From Plazaster borealis (taxonomy: Eukaryota > Echinodermata > Asteroidea > Forcipulatida > Labidiasteridae), in assembly GCA_021014325.1 (NCBI GenBank), contig CM037463.1:4521001-4585000 (forward strand): a stretch of DNA of 64,000 bases. Direction: 5' to 3'. The notes below the pieces were generated by a model. It saw only the letters and a program-made list of their open reading frames with translations, was not told where the DNA came from and ran no database searches. The translations under genes were made by a program, and so were the position numbers. Below, one piece after another: positions 1 through 9,900 of the stretch. Every line of letters begins with the position of its first letter. Positions within the stretch are counted from its first letter, which is position 1.

Positions 1-75
1 TTAGGGTGACTTTACATATTTTAAAAAACAAAAACAAAATAAACTGTTTAATTATCCTGTGTGACCTACATGTAG

Positions 76-269
76 GCCAAATTTCATGAAGACTGTAAAG
101 CACAACAAATTGCTGTTACTTAGCACAGAATTTGTTTTGGTCATGTTTTGGTTATTGCAACTGCAGGTACCCTGCTCTTTTTTTCCGCTTAGCAAAACAA
201 CATTTTAAAGTAGTTGTACTTTTATTTAACAAATTGTGAAATGGCTTCATGAAATCGGATTCTGGACCA
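76..269. repeat. Palindromic MITE (family A), degenerate copy
   Basis: Both ends carry inverted versions of the motif AATTTCATGAAG / CTTCATGAAAT, with scattered GCTTAGCA words between. These words are shared with about a dozen better-preserved copies elsewhere in the window (for example 34070-34256 and 61056-61247). It has no coding capacity. Confidence 0.55.
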
Positions 270-354
270 AATTTTGTGGTTCTGCATATTACAATATTTT
301 GCGTTTAAACCAATCTTTCTATCGTCGGATTTATCCATGTGCCTTTTTTTTTCT

Positions 355-462
355 TGTAATCTTTAGTGCTTTTGTCTGTACTGTTTGAATCAAGGCCAGT
401 TTCAATTTCCCCAGTGTGGGATAATAAAGTTTTTTATCTTATCTTATCTTATTTTATCAATA
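355..462 (+). mobile_element. 3' end of a LINE-like retroelement with (ATCTT)n tail
   Basis: The segment reads through a CAATTTCCCCAGTGTGGGAT motif and an AATAAAG into a pentanucleotide TATCTTATCTT tail. The same segment recurs in reverse orientation at 8296-8400. A shared 3' segment followed by a short microsatellite is typical of 5'-truncated non-LTR retroelements. No reverse transcriptase is present. Confidence 0.55.
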
Positions 463-610
463 CAAATAAATAAATTAATAAAACAGGGGATGAGGGGTTG
501 GGGTGGTAATAGAGAAATACTTCTGGTAAAGGACAAAGCTTAAAATATGGGCCAAACAATTGTCTGAATTTCTGCAAGTCATTGTTAGTCTTGCTTACAC
601 AGTACCTGTC

Positions 611-807
611 CTAATTTCATAGAGCTGCAGCTTTTAAAAGGACAACAAGTAGCTAACTTAAGCACAGCAAAATTATGCTTACCAGAAAAAGGTTAGCCAA
701 AATATCATGTCATTTGTACCATTTGTGACTGGTTACCTGTTTGTTTTTGCTTAGCAGAAAAATGTTCAAGTGATATTTTCTGCTTAAGCAGCTCTAGGAA
801 ATCAGGC
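611..807 (+). mobile_element. Palindromic MITE (family A)
   Basis: Starts AATTTCATAGAGCTGC and ends with the inverse, GCAGCTCTAGGAAAT. The internal words ATTATGCTTACCAGAA and GTGACTGGTTACC match the other family-A copies. Confidence 0.7.
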
Positions 808-1446
808 ACGGATGTAACTTACTGAAGCTTGCTTTAAAGTTTCAACATTATTTTCAGAACAAAATTTTGTTCAGGTTGTTTTTATGTTGATACGTACTAG
901 CTTGAGTACAACTGACATGCGCCATGCAAAAGTAGATATTTGTTTAGTGTACAGTAGTTAATTTATTTGATTTATAAAACAACCGAAAGGTTTACAAATT
1001 CGGTTACGACCAAAGTTTACAACTTTGAACTATCACAATACATCAAGGTTCAAGGTTCATTTATTTTCCACAGTTTCAAAACAAAAAAGATATTATCACT
1101 CAAAAGAGATCAGTACAAAGAATACAACTTTACAGTAGATTTCGAAAACTAGATGAAAGCAAATATTATGACACTGCAGAGGGATCCATTTTGGAAGCAG
1201 AGCTTGTAGGCAATGGTCCCTAAAGACATGCATTTGCATTGAGACTAAATAGAAAACAGAAATTAAGTGAACCAAGGAAGTTTGGGTCGAGTCAATCCAC
1301 TAAGGACACACATGAAACATTATACAAAATAAATCAACACACATGCAAAAGGGTAAGAGAGAACAAAAACAATGCAAAAAAGTAGGATAGAAATGGAGAA
1401 ACAAATAATTAAAACTATTGTAACATTTTTTGAAAAAATGTGTCAT

Positions 1447-1564
1447 TGTATCTCCTTTGTCATCCAGCTGAGATCGAAAATCCCTCAGTTGTGTTTTTTC
1501 AGAACGCAGGACCCAGGACAAATTGAAAAGGGGTTTTCTGGCAGTGGCAGCAAATTGTGCAACA
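1447..1564. repeat. Dispersed repeat, paired with 2950-3058
   Basis: About 110 bp is shared with 2950-3058: both contain CATCCAGCTGA or TAATCCAGCTGA, a CCCAGGACA block and the exact string GGCAGCAAATTGTGCAACAT. No terminal repeat is evident, and the element type is unknown. Confidence 0.5.
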
Positions 1565-1565
1565 T

Positions 1566-1732
1566 GCCTGTTAAACCATCGCTTAGCACGGGCAAAAACA
1601 TGCTTAGCAGAAATAGACTACCAGCCAAATTGTCATAATGTAACCCCACTCTTTGTCTTTCACTTAGCAAAACAATATTTTTAAGCAGTATTTTTTACTT
1701 TAGAATGGCTTAATGAAATAGGACTATGGACC
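1566..1732. repeat. Palindromic MITE (family A), eroded copy
   Basis: Contains GCTTAGCA words, CTACCAGCCAAA and a terminal ATGGCTTAATGAAAT. It is recognisable only by comparison with the better copies. Confidence 0.4.
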
Positions 1733-2949
1733 AATTTTGTTTTTCATGGTTCTGCTTACAACTTGCATGTAATTTTACATAATTACTTTTGTTTACGTTA
1801 TGGCACCCCTGGGGCCAGGATTTGTAAAGGGCTAAGCTAAACAAATGTAGGTCAAACAATTGTCTGAATTACTGCAAGTCATTGGTAGAAGTTTGTGTTT
1901 GAACAGTTTATCCGACCCAATTTCATAGAGAAGATGCTTTCGACCACTGCAATTAACAGTACGCAGTAATTGTCTGTTTGCCAGTGTCCCCCCTCCCCCA
2001 CACTATCCTTTGCTATCACAGGGAACCTCCCCATATAGAGGGTAAATTAAAATAAATAAAAAAACACTCTCTGAAATTGTCATCAGAACGACCGTAAAAT
2101 ACTGTCAAGACCCAAAAGTCTGTGGATTGTTCAACTGGAAGGAAACTATTACATGAGAAGAAATAACTTAGTGTATATGCAGGCACTGCTCATTCATTTG
2201 AAAATGTACACAAAACACCATAGGAGTGGTGTGTTTAAGCCTGCCATTTCTCAACGGATTTAAAAAATAAAAAAAATCCTGAAGAAAAATGATTCTTTCA
2301 ATATTCCTAATGTCCTGAATGTGGTCTCCAGTCAAACTGTAAAAATGACTTCTTATATATCGGTGCACTAGGGAGAAAACAGAGCGTCGGGCTCATTAAT
2401 ATTTTGTAGGCCCTCAAAATATTCTATATTAGACAGATTTGAGAGCCCAATAAAAGGGGGAAAGTGTAAAAATTTCGCCCAATTGTGACCTGGGGGTTGT
2501 TGACTTCCAACTTGAGGTATTTGAGATGACATAGGCCCTAAATAAAATGGTCCTATTTGCCGAGAGGTGTAGGTACATTTTTCAAGATTGATGCTCGGAC
2601 AATTTCACTGCTTTAGGGGTGTTTTTATTTGGAGGGAGAATAACTCTCCGGGCCTTGGGACTCCCTATATTAAATTGAGCAGAAGATAAAAGTTCAAGAG
2701 TCAATGGAAAATTTTTCCCTTTACTGTAAAAAAAGCTGTGAGACTTCTAAGTATTTGTTTTGTATTTTTGAAAATTTAGAATTTGGACTGTATGCTATAG
2801 GAGTTTATTTATTAGTGTTAAATATTTGGCAATTTAGACACTGAACAAGCCCATGTATAGGTACCGTATAGGTGGAAAAACTAATTTAAAAAAGCCACCA
2901 AAAGTCAATTATGAGATGTAAATTTTGTGCCATAAAAATACAGTAGGCC
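1733..2949. other. AT-rich non-coding stretch, no gene seen
   Basis: I see no splice-bounded reading frame, no tandem repeat and no recognisable mobile element. Short open frames here have no coding character. Confidence 0.5.
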
Positions 2950-3058
2950 ATATCTCATTTGTAATCCAGCTGAAATGGAAAACTCTTTTAGTGCTTTTTT
3001 CTGGTTAGAACCCAGGACAGTGCAGTGTCTGGCGGTGGCAGCAAATTGTGCAACATAC
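2950..3058. repeat. Dispersed repeat, second copy of 1447-1564
   Basis: Shares the CCAGCTGAAATGG, CCCAGGACA and GGCAGCAAATTGTGCAACAT blocks with 1447-1564, in the same order and orientation. Confidence 0.5.
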
Positions 3059-3139
3059 ATTTGCATCGGGGGATTAGGGAGACTAATTGGTTTTACCCAA
3101 ATGCCGATGTGTGTTCAGGGTTGGCATAGTGGTATCTTT

Positions 3140-3316
3140 CCTTGGCCGTTCCGTTGAATCGATGGAACGTTCCATTTGAACATCCAAAATACTAATGTGC
3201 GTGTTTCACTCGTGTCGGATTGCTCATGTACTTCGGCACAATGATGCGGTCTAGCGGAATGTTCTAGTGGTCCAATGGATCATGTGCCCACGGGAACGTT
3301 CTTTTGCACTTAGAAC
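3140..3316. repeat. Dispersed element, paired with 48104-48290
   Basis: The two copies share a series of short words in the same order: GGAA(C/T)G(T/C)TCCATT near the start, TTCGGCACAATG in the middle, GAATGTTCT or GAACGTTCT, and GGAACGTTCTTT near the end. The inverted GGAACGTTCC / GAACGTTC words suggest a small DNA transposon with weak terminal inverted repeats. Confidence 0.5.
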
Positions 3317-4971
3317 GAGCCTAACTTTTGAGCTGCTCCCCAAACTTGAAGCTTGTTGTTTTCCTTTCTGAATCTCTAGTTGTTCCTGTCTCTTTCTCTA
3401 TACCTAAAAAGAGCATTAAGACTTAGCAGTGATAGGCATTATAAATATTTGGTATTTTTGTTCGTAACAATTGCTTATCACTGGGTCAGGTAATCTTATC
3501 TTTAAGCCCAAACAATTTGGTGTGAGGTAGGAGTGGAGGATATTGGATGGTTTTAGGCCCCACTCTAGCCAGATACTATTGTCTGTAGGGTTTTAAAAGT
3601 CGCTATATAAATTGGACTCGGAGCTCAAAACCAGTGAATTTAGCATCGGGCCAGTAAACAGAAGAACAGACATGTTCTGTTGGTCTTGTTTTTAACAATT
3701 GAATAATAACACCTCTCTGTGTAATAACTTTAATTTAAAAAGTAAAATGGTGTTCAAATGCTGACTTTGATTCCCCAAAACATCTTTCAATAGACTGTGT
3801 AAGTCTCGCGCGTATCGGAACGAGAAAACACGTCAAACGAAGAACATTATTTTCTCTGAAATCAAATCTTTGTTTTAAATTATATCTAATGACACAATCT
3901 GAACAACAAAAATACTCATTACATGTTTATAAAATCAGTTTTAGTTTTTATAATAAATACACAAATAATGTGTTAATTATTAGTGAAGCAAAATTAAAAC
4001 TCTGGGACAAGGATGCTTATTCGATCTTAACTTTTCAGAAACCACTTCCGTGGATTCGCGAAGGTCACACGGGCGGTAAATTAACGCTTGACGCAGTTTT
4101 TGAGGATGCTGACGCCTCAACAACCATAGACTGCAATGAAAAGGCTTCGCGTTGCAATTACATCATCTGGTGATTATCATGGCTCTTCCAAAACAAGCGT
4201 TTACATAAGTTTTGTGATGGAGGTGAGCACAAAATTCTTAATTTTTTGCATCAACCGGAAGCCGAGGTCAAGTTTAATTTTCGGGTTTTCTTCAAGATAT
4301 TGTTGAAATTATTGTACTTTCATATTTTTTATCACTAAGTATTACATTCCCAACAACATATGTATTTTTCACTGGCATAAACCACGTTAAACTAAAATAA
4401 TTGACAAAACAAAATCTCGCCCACGTACATCTCCATATGGTTGGGACCACAATGGTCCCGGAAGTTCAAATATGCGCGAGACTTGCACAGTCTATTCTGT
4501 TGAGTACCAAAGTATACTTACCCATGAGACAAATGAGATAAATCTTCTCTTCGTGTTGTCCAAATAAAAACAACTGTTTGTCTTTGCCTTCTCCTTTTTC
4601 CACAGCTACCTCCCTTTTTAGTCTGTCTCATTCTCTAATTAAGTACTTTTTCTCCCTCTTCCTACCATTGATTTTGTCTTTTGTGGTTCACCAGTGGATA
4701 AACCAGCCCCTTCCCTCTAGCCCACCCCCCCCCCCCGTCTCCTTCTTCATTGTTCATCCCTTGCTTTTTCTGTGCACTTTCTGCCTATATCTGTCTTTTC
4801 ATTTCTTTCCACTTGACTGGTTAGCCGTTACACCACGGGTATACTTGTTTATGTGTGTTATGTTTTCATTCAGCCCTCGAGAAAGACTCTGCTAGTGCTA
4901 GGGTGTAGAAACAGTGACTGCTCTATATTCCGACAACCCAATGTTCTGAAAATCCCTCATGATTTACACGC
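3317..4971. other. Non-coding region; may contain the missing first exon of the transporter
   Basis: No certain gene. An ATG at 4217 is followed at once by a strong AG|GTGAGC donor (4221-4228). Joining this directly to the exon at 6949 gives an early stop, so at least one more exon would be needed. The pyrimidine-rich stretch at 4570-4850 has an open frame of low-complexity Ser/Leu/Pro/Phe that looks like chance. Confidence 0.3.
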
Positions 4972-5052
4972 TAGGGTTAGGGTTAGGAATAGGGTTAGGG
5001 TGAGGGTTAGGGTTAGGGTTAGGGTTAGGGTTTGGGTTTGGGTGTGGGTTAG
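4972..5052 (+). repeat. Interstitial telomeric repeat (TTAGGG)n
   Basis: About 80 bp of TTAGGG, largely perfect, with a few variants (TTAGGAA, TGAGGG, TTTGGG, TGTGGG) toward the ends. TTAGGG is the vertebrate-type telomere unit, also used by echinoderms. Unique sequence on both sides shows that this is an internal array and not a chromosome end. The G-rich strand could form a G-quadruplex. Confidence 0.9.
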
Positions 5053-5114
5053 CAATGTATATTCATTTTGCGGTAACACCATGTGTGTCTACTTTGCTGT
5101 GTAGGTTTGTAGGG

Positions 5115-5337
5115 TTGAGTTTCAATTTGAAAGTTCACTGATAATAAAGTTCATATCAGTACCAATTCTGAAGGTGAAGCTCTCTGATTATAAAGTTCAT
5201 GCCAGTACCAATCCTGAATCTGAAAGCTCACTGAGTATAAAGTTCATACCAGTACCAATCCTGAATCTGAAAGCACTGAGTATAAAGTTCATACCAGTAC
5301 CAATCCTGAATCTGAAAGTTCACTAATAAAAAAGTAC
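5115..5337 (+). repeat. Minisatellite, unit about 50 bp, 4-5 copies
   Basis: Tandem units contain AAAGTTCA..ACCAGTACCAAT followed by CTGAATCTGAAAG. Copies start near 5117, 5165, 5215, 5262 and 5312, with small indels. It sits about 60 bp after the telomeric array and directly before a SINE. Confidence 0.75.
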
Positions 5338-5340
5338 CTA

Positions 5341-5885
5341 GACTAAAGCTCTGGTGTTTCTGATCAGCAGACAGGCGCGGATCCAGGGGGGGGGGGCGTG
5401 GGGGCGCACGCCCCCCATTTCATATTTAAAAAAAAAAAAAAAAAGAGGGAGAAAAGAAAAAAAGAGGGAGAGAGAGAGAAGGGGAGGGAGAAATGGGGCA
5501 ACAAACTTCATTTATCATTTTGCTGCTTGGTATATTTTCACGCCCCCCCGTTTGGAAAATCCTGGATCCGCCCCTGGCAGAGTGTGGGTTCAAGTCCCGG
5601 TCGTGACACTTGTGTCCTTAAGCAAGACATTTGACCATTATTGCTGCGTCCTTCGGATGGGACATAAAGCTGAAGGTCCCGTGTGTTGTGTAATGCACGT
5701 AAAAGAACCCAGTGCACATACATGTATTGTAAAGAGAAGGAGTTCGCCCCGTAAAGGAAAAAGGTCTCATACTTCAAAAACGTAGCTCCACATACTTTGC
5801 AAGAAAAATACTGAATGTTGGATCGATGAGCGTCACTGAGTGACGGATTTGAGCGCTATACAAGAAGCCACTAATATTGTTATTA
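5341..5885 (+). mobile_element. tRNA-derived SINE (family 1), split by a nested MITE
   Basis: The head (CTCTGGTGTTTCTGATCAGC, then GTGTGGGTTCAAGTCCCGG with a B-box-like GGTTCAAGTCC) continues into CACTTGTGTCCTTAAGCAAG. The body and tail end GAGCGCTATACAAGAAGCCA followed by AT-rich triplets. At least nine related copies occur in the window (for example 27796-28179, 42634-43060, 59779-60130). The head resembles a tRNA with a long variable arm. The element is interrupted at 5372-5576. Confidence 0.75.
5372..5576. mobile_element. Nested MITE with CAGG(C/G)GCGGATCC termini, 5-bp target duplication
   Basis: Terminal inverted repeats are CAGGCGCGGATCCAGG at the left and CCTGGATCCGCCCCTG at the right. 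The SINE word GCAGA is duplicated at 5367-5371 and 5577-5581, so the SINE was there first. The interior is poly-G, poly-A and purine-rich with no coding capacity. The terminal CAGGG...CCCTG style suggests the hAT superfamily, although hAT duplications are usually 8 bp. Confidence 0.7.
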
Positions 5886-6165
5886 CTTATGTCCTTGAGC
5901 AAGATACTTTTCCATAATTGCTTTGTCTTTCGGATGAGACATTAAGCCGTAGGTCCCATGTACTAGGATTGGTAGTGCATGTAAAAGAACCCAGAACACT
6001 TATCGTGGAAGAGTAGGGGGTTAACCCCGGTGTTTCAGTTTCACACAGCAAGCACCCTTGTTTACAGGTTTCCTCAGGCTTGCGAGCTACAGTGATTAAG
6101 TTCTTTTATAAGGCATCCTTGGTTTCATTACCAGAATTATACAACAATAATAATAAATATTGTTA
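5886..6165 (+). mobile_element. tRNA-derived SINE (family 1), 5'-truncated variant
   Basis: Begins inside the family consensus (TATGTCCTTGAGCAAGATAC), passes GTAAAAGAACCCAGAACACT and GGTTAACCCCGGTGTTTC, and ends with (AAT)n. The 3' half (TTACAGGTTTCCTCAGGCTT) differs from the copy before it and resembles the copy at 39926-40424. Confidence 0.6.
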
Positions 6166-6281
6166 AAGTTCCCCGGAAAACGCGCTAATTTATACTATGT
6201 GACTATTAGTAAAAAGAACTTTTTTTGGGTACTTTTTAGTAAAAACACTTTATAGATGAGTTTCAAATACAGCTTGTTAGC

Positions 6282-6440
6282 TGAGTTGTTAGAGCACACT
6301 GGCACTCCCCGCAGGTAAACCCGGATGTTGTAGGTTCAGATCCAGTTCTGGTAAATTTTTCTTTGTTCACGAATCCCAAAAATGGATTCATATTTACTCA
6401 GTCAGTTTCCCCTGCTGTTTGTTACTTGATAATAAATGAA
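6282..6440 (+). mobile_element. tRNA-derived SINE (family 2)
   Basis: The head reads TTAGCTGAGTTGTTAGAGCA (A box) and GGTTCAGATCC (B box). The tail runs through CAGTCAGTTTCCCCTGCTGT to TACTTGATAATAAATG. Related copies with the same tail are at 12403-12545, 33340-33590 and 58576-58720. Confidence 0.65.
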
Positions 6441-6459
6441 AATGTGACACTTGGCGCCA

Positions 6460-6812
6460 ATAGTCAGGCAGTTCTCGAAAAATAAAGAGTGGCATTTAAA
6501 GTGAAGGTGATTACCAAAACATCAGCCTTGATCAATGTGATTTTCAAAAACACTCCTTATGTTTGTGCCTCCTTTCTTCATATTTAAAGTGGATGAAAAT
6601 CATACTGTGCAAATATTCATAAAATGCAAGTTTTTACTGCTTCGTCCATTGAGCTGTATACAAACTGTACCAGCACGAAGACCAGGCTCTGCGACTCTTT
6701 TGTAAATGTGATGTAAGAGGTCACATGGTCTATTTGATGAATAAATAAACCCAGTTTTGAGTTTTGGCAGGAAGTGTCTAGTATTTGTTTGGTTTCTTGG
6801 AGGGTCACAAAT
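6460..6812. repeat. Dispersed repeat, related to 26570-26775
   Basis: Shared blocks in the same order: AAGTGAAGG or AAGTGAAGA, CCAAAACATCAGCCTTGAT or CCAAAACGTCAACCTTGAT, and AAATAAACCCAGTTTT followed by AAGTG. The family is not identified. Confidence 0.5.
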
Positions 6813-6948
6813 TTATTATTGTTTGCAATCCAATTAGTGGGATTTTTTTGCATTGAAATGAAGTTGTTATTGCTGCATCTCCGTTCAGCCTTGACGTAAT
6901 TCACCTGTTGTATTTCCTCTAATTGTTTTTGTTCTTTTGATTCAACAG

Positions 6949-6993
6949 ATGAATTAAAGCTTGGCAACTACGATGAAGCTCTGGAGAAGGCAG
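6949..6993 (+). CDS. Transporter exon (first recognised)
   Basis: Acceptor TTCAACAG, donor CAG|GTGGGT. It encodes ELKLGNYDEALEKA plus split codons at both ends. The acidic (D/N)YDEALEKAG lead-in just before TM1 is typical of SV2 relatives. The next intron is 4.9 kb. Confidence 0.85.
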
Positions 6994-9900
6994 GTGGGTT
7001 ACAGATGTTTTTAAAAATTTTATTTACATAACAACTTTGTTCAGTGACGACGAGAGTGGCGTTATGTGTACATAACCAAGATCATCGTTTGCAGAAAGGC
7101 AAGTCAAGAGGTGGTAGGGCCGTGTCCGAATTGGGGGCTACAGCTACGGTTATGGCTAGATTTCCGTGTCGTGCGTTGAAGTATAGGACGTCCTTTCCAA
7201 CACCCTTAGCAACAGCTGTAACCCGTAACCGTAGCTGCCAATTCGGATACGGCCTTACACAACAAGGGAGAAAATCACATCAAAGTACCAGACTAAAATA
7301 CACTGAAAGCAAAAAAAAAAAAAAAAAAAATCCTCATTATTATGATCAGAAGAAATTTGTCTCCAGCAGAATAGAAGAACAACAAATTTATGTAAACAAA
7401 AACATGTACATTTTGTAAACGTCAGGAATTGTGGAACCTGGCAAACATAAATAAGAAACAATATCTCTGTATAATCGGCGTTTTCTGAGTCCTGCAGTAT
7501 AAACAAATCTACAAGCTACTAGGGTGGTATTCGTGCCCTTGGCCCCCTACCTTCCCCCACCCCCACCCCTGCATTCTGCATGTAGAGCAGATGTCTTAAC
7601 CACTCAACCACCCTGGTGACAACACACCAGTGCAAACCAAGTAATTAGCATCAAATACCGCAAGCAATATGCGTTAAGAATCCTTTTTGGAAATTTAAAC
7701 AAAAACAAATTTAAAGGCTCTGAACATGTTTGGAAATTGTCAAAGACCATTGTTCTCACTTGGTGTATCCCAACATATGCATAAAATAACAAGCCTGTGA
7801 AAATTTGGGCTCAATTGGTCATCGAAGTTGCAAGAAAATGATGAAAGAAAAAACACCCTTGTTGTACAATTGTGTGCTTTCAGATAGGAATAAAAACTTC
7901 TTGCAAGAAGTTTTTATTATTTTAGTGAGAAATTACCTCTTTCTCAAAAACTACGTTACTTCAGAGGGAGTGTGTCCTACAATGTTTTATACTATCAACA
8001 GCTCTCCGTTGCTTGTTACCAAGTAAGTTTTTATGCTAGTATTTGTTTTGAGTCATTACCAAACGTGTACGATCCGTTTAATTAGTACCTCAAAAAAACT
8101 GACAATATTTTAAACCCAAAATAAAAACTCTCATTAACTTGGAGGATAACGTAAATCTGATACAGACATTGAGCTAAGTCATTCAGGCACAATAGCTCTT
8201 GTAAAATGTAATATCAGAGCTGAAGAAGATTGTGAAGATAAGAAGCAAAGATCCATGTCTGGAAATGTAGGTAGACTACAGCTGGAGCTGCACCTGAGCA
8301 CTATAGTGTAAGATAAGACAAGACAAGATAACAACTTTATTATCCCACACTGGGGAAATTAAAACTTGCCTTGATTCAAACAGTACAGACAAAAGCACTA
8401 CAATTTAGAACACTAAACAAACTGACAGAGCGATTAAACCGATAAAAGAAAGAATGAATATCAAGAAAATTAAAAAAGATATTTAAAGGCAAAGTACACT
8501 TTTGGTAATTGTCACTGACAAGTATCCTCATTTTGTGTATCCCACATATGCATAAAATAACAAACCTGTGAAAAATTTTGCTCAATTGGTCATCGAAGTT
8601 GCAAGAAAATAATGACAGAAAAAAACCCACCCTTGTTGCATAGAATTGTGTGCTTTCAGATGCCTGAGGAAGGCTTCATGCCTGAAGCCTTTCTCAGATT
8701 CAAATTTTGGGGTGACAAATTACCTCTTTCTCTAAAACTACATTACTTCAAAGGGGTTCGTTTCTAGCAATGTTTTATAATATCAACAGCTCTCCAGTGC
8801 TATTTACCAAGTACCTTTTTTTGGTCATTAATTTTTGGAGTAATTAACAACGGTATACACTCCCTTTAAGATAGGATTAAAAAGATTCCTAATTGTTTAT
8901 ATACAAAGTTAATTATTCACAAAAGGTAGCCCATAAAACTGAGAACTCAGAATAGCATAGCTACTTTAAATCATTGTAGAAACGAATATGCGGTTGGGAC
9001 AAACGAGTTGTTGTAGCCTGGTATTTGTAATTTTCCATTGCAAAAGGCGATCCCCCCCCCGGCGACTGAATAAATACTTAGGATACATGGGGTGGGAAGG
9101 ATCAGATGAGAAGGGTTTTAGCCAGGATTTGGTAAAAGGGTGTCCAAATTTGCTGGAAAATTAACAAATGGGTGTCCAAATTGTTCACTTACAATACATT
9201 TACATGTAGATGACAGATAAAACTGGCTAACACTATGGTACTGTTCACTTTAGTACATTGTACAGGGCCCAATTTCATGGCTGTACTTCCGTAAGCAAGA
9301 ATCGGCGCTTACGGAAGCAGGGAATTCCTTGCTTACATCAAGCGTATTTCACAGGTGACCAGGGAATTTCTGCTTGTGTGCGAGCGTAGTCCACGTTACT
9401 AGGCATTCTTCGCTTACAGCTAGCGCAGAAATTCGGCGCTTGCCCTGTAAGCGAAGAATGGTGATCACAAGCGCAAAATTCGGTTGTAAGCAGAGCCAGA
9501 GGGAAGCCTCAAACGATGGGATTGGAGTATTAGAACAACCAAACAAGCAGACACAAGACAAACAAACAGGGGCATAGATAGATGTGTGCAGGTGAGAAAA
9601 AAAGCGAAAACATTAGTTTCATTTCACTAGCAATCTGTACATCTTCCCTCATCATGGAGGTGCCTTTTACAAAGGAAAAATGCAAATGCGTAGAACTTCA
9701 GATGTGAAGCCAAAAAAGATGGGATTGGATGAAAAAACAAACAAACAAAGTGCAGGTACAAACAAGGGAACTATGAATAAACTTGCGCAGTTGAAAAAAA
9801 GGGCCAAGAGAAGAGAGAAATTTCACCATCCTCAAAGAGGTGCCTTCGTCGTCTTTTGAAACTACTTCAAGTCTGGTAAGAAACCCCTTGCATAATGACC

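Noticed and set aside
4578..4895. 105-codon Ser/Leu/Pro-rich plus-strand frame
   Set aside because: A pyrimidine-rich low-complexity tract with no splice-supported start or similarity.
5354..5785. 143-codon open frame, Lys/Arg/Gly-rich
   Set aside because: It runs across a SINE, a nested MITE and a poly-A/purine tract. No splice sites or family similarity.
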